This document shows, one piece after another, positions 1 through 5,567 of a stretch of 14,894 nt of DNA. This stretch comes from Thermoanaerobaculia bacterium (GTDB lineage: Bacteria > Acidobacteriota > Thermoanaerobaculia > Gp7-AA8). How positions within the stretch are numbered: the first letter of the stretch is position 1; every line of letters starts with the position of its first letter. Under the pieces are notes generated by a model. The model was not told the origin of the DNA. It saw nothing but the letters and a program-made list of their open reading frames with translations, and made no database searches. The position numbers and the translations under genes were made by a program. The DNA lies in assembly GCA_017883215.1 (NCBI GenBank), contig JADGOA010000049.1, positions 1 through 14,894 of the forward strand, read 5' to 3'.

Positions 1-163
1 CAGCGTGGCCATGCACTACGGCACCTTCCACCTCGGCGACGACGGCGAACTCCAGCCGCTCGACGACCTCCGCCGCGCCATCGCCGCGAACGGCAATCCA
101 CAGTTTCTGATCCTAGAGCACGGCGTGGGACGCGACGTGGAGCAGTGGGCCCCGTCATCCTGA
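1..163 (+). CDS. MBL-fold metallohydrolase, C-terminal fragment (NAPE-PLD/UlaG-like)
   Basis: Only the last 53 codons lie in the window, in the frame starting at base 2 and ending with TGA at 161-163. The tail carries MHYGTFHLGD near its start and LILEHGVGRD before the end. This pattern is typical of the C-terminal strand of metallo-beta-lactamase-fold hydrolases of the NAPE-hydrolysing phospholipase D / UlaG type. In that family a His after the last strand helps bind the metal centre. The substrate cannot be told from this fragment. The last residues (SS) and the stop codon come from the left arm of an inverted repeat at 153-164, so the natural C-terminus may have been reset by repeat insertion. 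The family call rests on motif recognition over a short stretch; the frame itself is fairly secure. Confidence 0.72.
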   Translation, partial: SVAMHYGTFHLGDDGELQPLDDLRRAIAANGNPQFLILEHGVGRDVEQWAPSS

Positions 164-199
164 GAGGACCCCCATCCCTCCACCTCGCTCAGCATGACG
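153..199. repeat. Imperfect inverted repeat spanning a stop codon and an upstream ATG
   Basis: The arms CGTCATCCTGAG (153-164) and CTCAGCATGACG (188-199) pair at 11 of 12 positions around a 23-nt loop. The left arm supplies the stop codon of the MBL-fold gene and the right arm contains the ATG at 194. GTCATCCTGAG-type inverted repeats recur between genes in many bacterial genomes. It may act as a weak terminator, but no T-tract follows it. Confidence 0.6.
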
Positions 200-233
200 G
201 AAACTCGCCACCCGCCGACAGTGGTGCAAAGGC

Positions 234-239
234 TACAAT
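234..239 (+). promoter_or_regulatory. Putative -10 box TACAAT upstream of the SPW-like gene
   Basis: TACAAT lies 11 nt before the ATG at 251, and no Shine-Dalgarno sequence sits between them. The same box, often followed by CGC, occurs at a similar distance before several other genes in this window. No convincing -35 hexamer is visible. A start site about 7 nt downstream would give a nearly leaderless mRNA. Confidence 0.45.
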
Positions 240-250
240 CGCCAATAGGC

Positions 251-619
251 ATGCGAGTCATCGGAGCGTTTGCGCACGGGATCATCGACTACGCGGTCGT
301 GATCATGCTCGCCATCGGACCGGCGGTGGCAGGGTTTCGCGGCAGGCAGGCCCTCTGGGCGTATGCATTCGCGCTCGTGCTGTTCCTGCTTACCGTAGCC
401 ACGCGATTTCCTCTTGGCGCATCGAAGATCGTCGGCTTTCCGCTGCACGGCGCGATCGAGTTGCTCCTCGCGGTGGTGATGATCGTCCTGCCGTTCATCG
501 CTGGATTCTCTGCAGGCGTTCACTCGCGGAACTTCTACATCGCCATCGGCGTGCTGATCGCAATCATCTTCTTCCTGACGGATTACCGCGGGCGCGCCGC
601 ACGAGCTCCGAAGAGCTGA
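251..619 (+). CDS. Small SPW-repeat-like integral membrane protein
   Basis: This 122-residue protein has about four membrane segments. It looks like an internal duplication: HGIIDYAVVIML with a following GPAVAGF is echoed later by HGAIELLLAVVM with LPFIAGF, each followed by another hydrophobic helix. That layout resembles small SPW-type membrane proteins of unknown function, and the assignment is tentative. I chose ATG 251 over the in-frame ATG 194 for two reasons: ATG 194 lies inside an inverted repeat, and the intervening 19 residues are hydrophilic and include a putative -10 box (234-239). The protein is probably in the inner membrane. It stands alone on the plus strand between the MBL-fold gene and the convergent yjdF. 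Nothing in the sequence suggests a substrate. Confidence 0.6.
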   Translation: MRVIGAFAHGIIDYAVVIMLAIGPAVAGFRGRQALWAYAFALVLFLLTVATRFPLGASKIVGFPLHGAIELLLAVVMIVLPFIAGFSAGVHSRNFYIAIGVLIAIIFFLTDYRGRAARAPKS

Positions 620-675
620 AACGCCGTGGAGACGCGCGGCAGCGAGTCCGCAATGCTCGTCGTCGCCAACCCACA

Positions 676-707
676 AGAGTTGCGGACGCGCTGCTGCGCG
701 TCCCTAC
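676..707 (-). repeat. REP-like element, single copy at the 3' end of yjdF
   Basis: Bases 681-707 are an exact 27-bp copy of the units in the REPIN at 1374-1456, and identity with the copy at 1425-1456 extends to 32 bp. On the minus strand it reads as a GTAG head (707-704), an 8-bp stem GGACGCGC, the loop AGCA, the complementary stem GCGCGTCC, then GCA. A 5' GTAG tetranucleotide followed by a short palindrome is the hallmark of REP sequences mobilised by RAYT (TnpA-REP) proteins. The TAG of the head is the stop codon of yjdF. The rest of the gap 620-703 holds no gene. Confidence 0.75.
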
Positions 708-1348
708 ACGCTGATCATCGCTTCATCGGCGCTGCCTGCACCGACGGAGCTCTTCTCGATGCGCGCAATCTGGCGGTCGTGCAGTCCGCCTAACAGAAGC
801 GGCGCGACGAGCGCCCCGGCCAGACAGGTGGCCATGTCTTCCTGCGTGTCCCACGGATCTCCCTGGGTGCCGAGAAAGGCATCGGAGCTCGCGCCGCTGG
901 CGACGGCGACTCGCCACTCGAACAGCTCGTAGGTGGCACTGATAGCGAGGCAGATCGAGACGATGATGTAGTACCGCCATCCGCGCGAACGCACCACGTT
1001 GCGGCGGATCAGGATCTCTCTCGCGATGATCGCCGGAACGAACCCCTGCGCGAAGTGGCCGATACGGTCGTAATCGTTCCGCGCCAGGTGAAAGGCCTCT
1101 TTCATCCAGAAGCCGAGCGGCACCTCGGCATACGTGTAGTGACCGCCGACCATCAGGATGATCGCGTGGACGGTCAACAGCGTGTACAGGAGTGGCGTGA
1201 GCGGGAACCGTCGGCGGGTGGCGATGACGAGCGCCAGGCCGATGACGGCCGGGAAGACTTCGAGAATCCAGGTGAAGTAATCGTGCGGCAGGACGAGCGA
1301 CCACACAAAGACGGCGCAGAACACGGTCAGGAGAGCACGCTCGGTCAC
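704..1348 (-). CDS. yjdF: YjdF-like inner membrane protein (DUF2238)
   Basis: This 214-residue protein matches the length of E. coli YjdF (about 209 residues). It shows the family's conserved signatures: GGHYTYAEVPLGFW (68-81), NDYDRIGHFAQGF (91-103), TYELFEWR (139-146) and DAFLGTQGDPWDTQEDM (156-172). There are about six membrane segments, near residues 6-20, 30-44, 52-68, 98-112, 126-142 and 172-188. The acidic and His-rich conserved loops suggest a metal or substrate site, but the biochemical role of the family is not known to me. The start is GTG at 1348 with no Shine-Dalgarno; a TAGACT box sits 6 nt upstream (1355-1360). The stop TAG is part of a REP head. REP copies in opposite orientation flank the gene on both sides. 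Confidence 0.88.
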   Translation of the reverse strand: MTERALLTVFCAVFVWSLVLPHDYFTWILEVFPAVIGLALVIATRRRFPLTPLLYTLLTVHAIILMVGGHYTYAEVPLGFWMKEAFHLARNDYDRIGHFAQGFVPAIIAREILIRRNVVRSRGWRYYIIVSICLAISATYELFEWRVAVASGASSDAFLGTQGDPWDTQEDMATCLAGALVAPLLLGGLHDRQIARIEKSSVGAGSADEAMISV

Positions 1349-1373
1349 CGCACGAGTCTAACGCAATGCGAAT

Positions 1374-1456
1374 GTAGGGACGCGCAGCAGCGCGTCCGCA
1401 GTTCCGGTGGGCGGAGGGCCGACGAGAGTTGCGGACGCGCTGCTGCGCGTCCCTAC
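1374..1456. repeat. REPIN: two REP units in inverted orientation
   Basis: Bases 1374-1400 and 1430-1456 are perfect 27-bp inverted repeats separated by 29 nt. Each unit has a GTAG head, an 8-bp stem (GGACGCGC pairing with GCGCGTCC) and a 4-nt loop AGCA. Two REPs facing each other form the doublet called a REPIN or BIME. It fills most of the gap between the yjdF start and the end of the VWFA gene, whose stop is 7 nt away. It could fold as one long cruciform or hairpin and could also end VWFA transcription. No RAYT gene is in the window. Confidence 0.8.
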
Positions 1457-1463
1457 GGGTTCA

Positions 1464-2564
1464 TCACCGCTCCATCGGCCCCTGGCCGTCGACGTAGGTC
1501 GTGCGTGCGAGCACGACGGCGTCGCGCTTCGGCACCTGTACGTCGATGGCGTGCACGCCGAGCTTCTTCAACTCCGGCTTGCGCACCTCGAGCTCGTAAT
1601 GACCCTGCAGCGTGCGCTCGAGGCGATCGACGGCGAGTTTGGGGAAAAGATAGGAGCTCTCGTAGAAGCCGCCCGTATCGGCGGCCACCTTGCCGAGTCC
1701 GACCTGGAGCGAGTGCCAGTCCGCCTGCGTGATGTCGATGGAGAAGACGCTCACGCGCGACGATTCGAGCGATCGTTTCGCCAGAGCGTAATCGACGCCC
1801 ATGACGATCTGACCACCCGCGAGCTTGCCCAGCCCCCATCCGAAAAGGACGAGCGACTTCGGGCCGGGGATCGGACGCAGCGCATTGCCGACAAGGAAGA
1901 GCGCCCGCTCGGAGCTCGCCGCGCTTTTCATCGCCTCGAGATCGAGCCGTTTGGAGAGCGAGGGCATCGGCACGAGCGGCGGGGGAGGGGGATCGTCGGT
2001 CTTCAGCGACCCCCGCATGGCCTGCCGGACCTTCTCCTTCTCGTTGCTGAAGTCGAGCCTGAACTTCAGGTGTGAGTCGAATGAAAACACCGCCACGCGG
2101 TCGTCCGGCTCGAGCGAGTCGATGATCTGGTCGGCGTAGCTCATGATCTTCATCTGCCCGGCAACGCGCAGCGGGTTTCGCGCGAAATCGGTCTGGAAGA
2201 AGAAGATCAGCAACCGCCCCTGCGGTGCCGGAACATCGAAGGTGCGGTTGACCGTGACCTCCGGCTTGTCGATGTCGGCGAGCTCGCGTGCGAGGGCCGT
2301 CTCGGGCATCCAGTCGGCCGATTCGACCTTTGCCGGCACTCCGTCGACGCGCACCGTGAAGTCTTTCGGCGTCAGGCCGAGGATCGGTTCGCCGTTTGCG
2401 AGTGTCACCCGGGCATCGACGATGATGCGCTCGACGGTGATGGCCTCCTGGATGCGCGGCGATTGCTGCGGGGCGGGGGGAGCCTGGGCACGAAGGAAGG
2501 AAGCGGTCGTCGAGACCGCGATGGCGAGAAGGAGTTCCCTCGCTGCACGCCGGGGAAGCAGCAT
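1464..2564 (-). CDS. Secreted VWFA-related acidobacterial-type protein
   Basis: The product has 366 residues with a signal peptide (MLLPRRAARE then a hydrophobic stretch, cleavage likely after AQA near 28). A first domain (about 40-85) carries DARVTLANGEPILGLTPKDFTVRVDG, the typical opening of the VWFA-related acidobacterial family. A von Willebrand A-like fold follows (about 115-310), with RLLIFFFQTDF as the first strand and DRVAVFSFDSHLKF and SRVSVFSIDIT as later strands. The MIDAS DxSxS sequence is absent, so ordinary metal-dependent adhesion is doubtful. A proline run lies at 192-196. ATG 2564 is preferred over GTG 2582 because GAGGA lies 7 nt upstream and the signal peptide then starts properly. 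The role is unknown; it is likely periplasmic or exported. It is divergent from the M64 protease gene and shares a short intergenic region with it. Confidence 0.85.
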   Translation of the reverse strand: MLLPRRAARELLLAIAVSTTASFLRAQAPPAPQQSPRIQEAITVERIIVDARVTLANGEPILGLTPKDFTVRVDGVPAKVESADWMPETALARELADIDKPEVTVNRTFDVPAPQGRLLIFFFQTDFARNPLRVAGQMKIMSYADQIIDSLEPDDRVAVFSFDSHLKFRLDFSNEKEKVRQAMRGSLKTDDPPPPPLVPMPSLSKRLDLEAMKSAASSERALFLVGNALRPIPGPKSLVLFGWGLGKLAGGQIVMGVDYALAKRSLESSRVSVFSIDITQADWHSLQVGLGKVAADTGGFYESSYLFPKLAVDRLERTLQGHYELEVRKPELKKLGVHAIDVQVPKRDAVVLARTTYVDGQGPMER

Positions 2565-2617
2565 GCGATTATCCTCGCACACTTCTGCCCTTCCCTTCGC
2601 AGCCGTTAGATAATCGC
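2565..2617. promoter_or_regulatory. Divergent promoter region with a 9-bp inverted repeat
   Basis: The gap between the divergent VWFA and M64 genes is only 59 bp. GCGATTATC (2565-2573) and GATAATCGC (2609-2617) are perfect inverted repeats, one beside each start codon. Each half contains GATAAT, a -10-like hexamer reading toward its own gene. On the M64 side it lies 9 nt before the ATG (2609-2614), a plausible leaderless -10. On the VWFA side it is only 3 nt from the ATG and overlaps the GAGGA ribosome site, so there it cannot be a normal -10. The symmetry could also be a shared operator. Confidence 0.4.
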
Positions 2618-2623
2618 GCTGCC

Positions 2624-4030
2624 ATGCGAATCCGACTTCTGCTTGCTGCTCTGCTCTTCGCCACGTCCGCGTTCGCGACCGGTTTCGACGACTACTTCGT
2701 CGACAAGACCATGCGCGTGGATTACTTCCACACCGGCAGCCACGGCCAGGAGGTCATCGCGCTCGATCGCGTCGTCTCCGACGGCCCGTGGCCCGGCAGC
2801 CGTACGCGCCTCATCGACTCTTCGAACCTCGGCAAGTACTACGTCGAGGTGATCGACCGCGCTACGAACCAGCCGGTCTACTCGCGCGGTTTCGCCTCCG
2901 TGTACGGCGAATGGGAGACCACCGACGACGCGAAAGAGCACGCCGGGACATTCCAGGAATCGGTTCGCTTCCCATGGCCGAAAAATCCGGTGCAGCTCGT
3001 GCTGAAGAAACGCGACGCCCAGAACGCCTTTCAGCAGATATGGTCGACCGTGATCGATCCGGATTCGCGGTTCGTCAACAAAGCCGACCTCAAGCCCATC
3101 GGCAAAGTGTGGACGGTGTTCGAGAATGGCCCGGCATCGGAGAAAGTCGACCTTCTCGTCATCGGCGAGGGGTACACCGAGGCGGAGCTGCCCAAGTTCC
3201 ACAAGGACGTGCAGCGGCTCGTCGGAAAGCTGTTCGACACGGAGCCGTTCAAGTCTCGCCGGAAGGAGTTCAACGTTCGCGCGATCGATCTTCCGGCCGC
3301 GCAGAGCGGAGTTCACCGTCCGCGCACAGGCGACGACCGGCGCAGCCTCATCAACGCCCAGTACAACATATTCGACTCCGAGCGCTACGTGCTGACGTTC
3401 GACAATCGCGCGCTGCGCGACGTCGCTTCGGCTGCGCCTTACGACTTCCTCGAGATTCTGGTCAACGAGAAACAGTACGGCGGCGGAGGCATCTTCAACG
3501 ATCAGGCGACGGCGGCGGTCGACACGGGATTTGCGGAGTACGTGTTCGTCCACGAGTTCGGCCACCACTTCGCCGGCCTTGGCGACGAGTACTACACCTC
3601 GCCCGTGTCGTATCAGACCGGTGGCGAAACCCATCCCGAGCCGTGGGAGCCGAACATCACGGCGAACGGCGCACATCCGAAATGGTTCGAGGTATGCGAC
3701 AAAGACGTGCCGCTGCCGACGCCGTGGGATAAAGCGACATTCGAATCGCACAGCCGCGAGTATCAGAAGGAACGCGCGCGCCTTCGCGCCGCCAACGTGC
3801 CGGAAGCCGAAATGGACAAGCTTTTCCGGAGCGAGCAGGTGTGGGAGACGCAGTTCCTCGGCTCGCAGAAGTACGCCGGCAAAGTGGGCGCTTTCGAAGG
3901 CGCGGAGTACGAAGCGACCGGGCTGTTCCGGCCGCAGGCCGACTGCATCATGTTCACAAGGGATGAAGTGGGCTTCTGCCGCGTGTGCCAACGGGCGATC
4001 AACCGCATCGTCGACATGTACTCGCGATAA
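2624..4030 (+). CDS. Secreted M64-family metallopeptidase (IgA peptidase-like)
   Basis: This 468-residue protein starts with a signal peptide (MRIRLLLAALLFATSAFA, cleavage near 18). An N-terminal M64-type beta domain spans about 20-150 and is followed by the catalytic domain, which opens with VDLLVIGEGYTEAE near 175. The zinc motif HEFGHHFAGLGDEYY runs from residue 310: His310 and His314 should bind zinc, Glu311 is the general base and Asp321 is the likely third ligand. The end (CIMFTRDEVGFCRVC) matches the Cys-rich tail of Peptidase_M64. The family is named after a Clostridium ramosum IgA protease, but most members have unknown targets, so immunoglobulin cleavage should not be assumed. There is no Shine-Dalgarno; GATAAT lies 9 nt before the ATG. 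The gene is monocistronic and convergent with the virJ pair after a 61-bp gap in which I see no clear terminator. Confidence 0.93.
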   Translation: MRIRLLLAALLFATSAFATGFDDYFVDKTMRVDYFHTGSHGQEVIALDRVVSDGPWPGSRTRLIDSSNLGKYYVEVIDRATNQPVYSRGFASVYGEWETTDDAKEHAGTFQESVRFPWPKNPVQLVLKKRDAQNAFQQIWSTVIDPDSRFVNKADLKPIGKVWTVFENGPASEKVDLLVIGEGYTEAELPKFHKDVQRLVGKLFDTEPFKSRRKEFNVRAIDLPAAQSGVHRPRTGDDRRSLINAQYNIFDSERYVLTFDNRALRDVASAAPYDFLEILVNEKQYGGGGIFNDQATAAVDTGFAEYVFVHEFGHHFAGLGDEYYTSPVSYQTGGETHPEPWEPNITANGAHPKWFEVCDKDVPLPTPWDKATFESHSREYQKERARLRAANVPEAEMDKLFRSEQVWETQFLGSQKYAGKVGAFEGAEYEATGLFRPQADCIMFTRDEVGFCRVCQRAINRIVDMYSR

Positions 4031-4091
4031 CGGAACGCGAAGGTCTCGCCCGCAGTAGCCGGGAGGTTTTCCGACTGATGCGCAGACTCGT

Positions 4092-4826
4092 TCAGGGGAG
4101 CGGCGCGACAGCCTCGCCGACCGCCGCCAGGATCTCGTCGGCGATCCCGCCGTAGTTTCCGGCGAAGTGGTGCGAGCCGGGCTCGCGGATCACGGTCACC
4201 ACCTGTGGGTCGAGAGAGTGGCAGAGCGAGTCCTTTTCCTTCTCGCCGTAGAAACAGAGGATCCGGTAGCCGGTCAGTTTCTGAACCTCCGGGAGGACCG
4301 GGTACTGCGGCTCGTTGCGCGTCTGGCCCGGAATCCATGTCGGGCGGTACCGAAAGTCGATCGTCGGTTCCAGGCCCAGGAGGGCCACGAGGTCGATCGA
4401 GGCCCGCACGTCCGCAGGGAGGCGGCTGAGCATGAACGGGAGGATGTCGGCACCGCGCGAATAGCCGATGATCACCACCCGGTCGCACTTCCACGCCGTC
4501 TTGTAGAAGCGAATGACGCGCTCGAGCGCGCACGCCGATTCTTCCGGAGAGCGCCTGACGCGGTAGTAGTCGGGCGTGAGAAAACCGACCACCGGGAGGC
4601 CGGCGTCACGAAAACGGTTGGTGACGCGGATGTCGATGCGGCGCCAGCCGCCGTCGCCCGTGAGCATGACGACGAGGCGATGGTGCTGCGCGGTGATGTG
4701 CTTGGCGTGGCGCTCGACGACGGGGATGCCTGCGACGTCCGCGCGGCTTCCGCAGCGCTCCTCGAGAGCGGCGGCGTCGAGCGACGACGCTCCGAGTAGC
4801 AGCGCCAGGGCGAGGGCTCGCCTCAC
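4092..4826 (-). CDS. virJ: VirJ/AcvB-type periplasmic serine hydrolase, second copy
   Basis: This 244-residue protein begins at GTG 4826, whose GTGA overlaps the TGA of the preceding virJ by 4 nt, so translational coupling is likely. The frame stays open far upstream, but only as a shadow of the first copy. A signal peptide covers about residues 1-20. The alpha/beta hydrolase core shows MLTGDGGW (54-61), the nucleophile elbow GYSRGAD (121-127, Ser123) and GSHHFAGNY (217-225, catalytic His 219 or 220). CFYGEKEKDSLC carries an acidic residue and the pair Cys191/Cys202, likely a disulfide. These are VirJ-domain hallmarks. AcvB/VirJ proteins hydrolyse lysyl-phosphatidylglycerol in Agrobacterium. 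This copy has diverged from its neighbour, with LTPDYY in place of the usual SLQYFW stretch and extra Cys residues at 25, 99 and 114, so its substrate may differ. Confidence 0.88.
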   Translation of the reverse strand: MRRALALALLLGASSLDAAALEERCGSRADVAGIPVVERHAKHITAQHHRLVVMLTGDGGWRRIDIRVTNRFRDAGLPVVGFLTPDYYRVRRSPEESACALERVIRFYKTAWKCDRVVIIGYSRGADILPFMLSRLPADVRASIDLVALLGLEPTIDFRYRPTWIPGQTRNEPQYPVLPEVQKLTGYRILCFYGEKEKDSLCHSLDPQVVTVIREPGSHHFAGNYGGIADEILAAVGEAVAPLP

Positions 4827-5488
4827 GGCAGCGCCTCGATGATGAGGCGGCCGAGTGCTTCGTACCCGCCGTCGAAGTGATGCGCGCCCTTCAGCGTGAC
4901 CACTTTCACGTGCGGCAAGGCCAGCCCGTTGCAGAGCGATTCGCTGTCGTCCTCGCCCCAGACGCAGATTGTCCTGGCGGCGATCTTCTCGAGATCGGGC
5001 CGCACGGCGATGCCGCGTTTCGAGTCCTTCATCCAATCCATCACGTGAAACTCGAACTCGGCGTTCGGGCTCGGTGACAGCAGGGCCATGAGGCGGATTT
5101 TCGATTGCGTCGCCGGCGCCAGGCGACTGGCCATGGCCGGAAGGACGTCGGCACCGCGCGAGTAGCCGACCAGAACGACTCGCGACTTCTGCCACCGGCC
5201 GAGGTAGGTGTCGATGATGCTCTGCAGGTCTCGAGCGGCGCCTTCCGGCGTGCGCTTCGTCCAGAAGTACTGGAGCGAGTTGAGGCCTACGACCGGCATT
5301 CCCTGGTCGGCGAGTGTGCGCGCGATCGATTTGTCGATGTTCGCCCATCCGCCGTCGCCGGAGATCATCACGACGAAGGTGTCGGAGGCGGGTTGTGACT
5401 GCGCAGCCGGGACTTCGACCAGCGGCAGCTCGCCGGCGATTGCAGCTGTTGCCGCGAGAAAGATCAGAATCAGGAGAACTCGCTTCAT
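4823..5488 (-). CDS. virJ: VirJ/AcvB-type lysyl-phosphatidylglycerol hydrolase, first copy
   Basis: The product has 221 residues. A signal peptide (MKRVLLILIFLAATAAIAG) sends it to the periplasm. The VirJ fold is intact: VVMISGDGGWANID (39-52), GLNSLQYFWTKRTPE (68-82), nucleophile elbow GYSRGAD (108-114, Ser110), FHVMDWM (147-153), CVWGEDDSESLC (175-186, acidic residue plus probable Cys175-Cys186 disulfide) and GAHHFDGGY (201-209, His203 or 204). In Agrobacterium the homologue AcvB removes lysine from lysyl-phosphatidylglycerol and its gene lies with the MprF homologue lpiA. Here mprF ends 79 bp upstream on the same strand, which supports the same job. ATG 5488 is chosen because the open frame upstream adds 30 non-signal residues and because the signal peptide starts here. 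No strong Shine-Dalgarno or promoter box is seen, as expected for an internal operon gene. Confidence 0.92.
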   Translation of the reverse strand: MKRVLLILIFLAATAAIAGELPLVEVPAAQSQPASDTFVVMISGDGGWANIDKSIARTLADQGMPVVGLNSLQYFWTKRTPEGAARDLQSIIDTYLGRWQKSRVVLVGYSRGADVLPAMASRLAPATQSKIRLMALLSPSPNAEFEFHVMDWMKDSKRGIAVRPDLEKIAARTICVWGEDDSESLCNGLALPHVKVVTLKGAHHFDGGYEALGRLIIEALP

Positions 5489-5567
5489 AGGTCGGCCGTG
5501 TACAACAGCGTGGGCATGAGCAGTCATCCCCGATGTGCGCCTCGTGACAAAACCGTGTGCGGTTCCG

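Noticed and set aside
194..250. ATG 194 as start of the SPW-like gene
   Set aside because: This ATG is part of an inverted repeat, lacks a Shine-Dalgarno, and would add 19 hydrophilic residues; ATG 251 sits after a -10-like box and just before the first membrane segment.
1374..1456. Ends of an insertion sequence
   Set aside because: The inverted units are 29 nt apart with no transposase between them, no target duplication is seen, and the GTAG head plus short palindrome fits a REP doublet better.
2606..3991. 461-codon open frame on the minus strand
   Set aside because: It is wholly antisense to the M64 metallopeptidase, which has a signal peptide and an intact zinc motif. The antisense product is rich in Arg, Val and Leu with no recognisable domain, as expected from GC-rich codon use.
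4031..4091. Terminator between the convergent M64 and virJ genes
   Set aside because: I found no convincing stem-loop with a T-run in this 61-bp gap on either strand.
4827..5348. N-terminal extension of the second virJ to 418 residues
   Set aside because: The extra 174 codons lie in the other frame of the first virJ and have shadow-like composition. The GTG at 4826 gives a signal peptide and a 4-nt overlap.
5489..5567. Separate promoter or small gene between mprF and the first virJ
   Set aside because: The 79-bp gap has no clear -10 box, hairpin or open frame with coding character, so the genes are treated as one operon.
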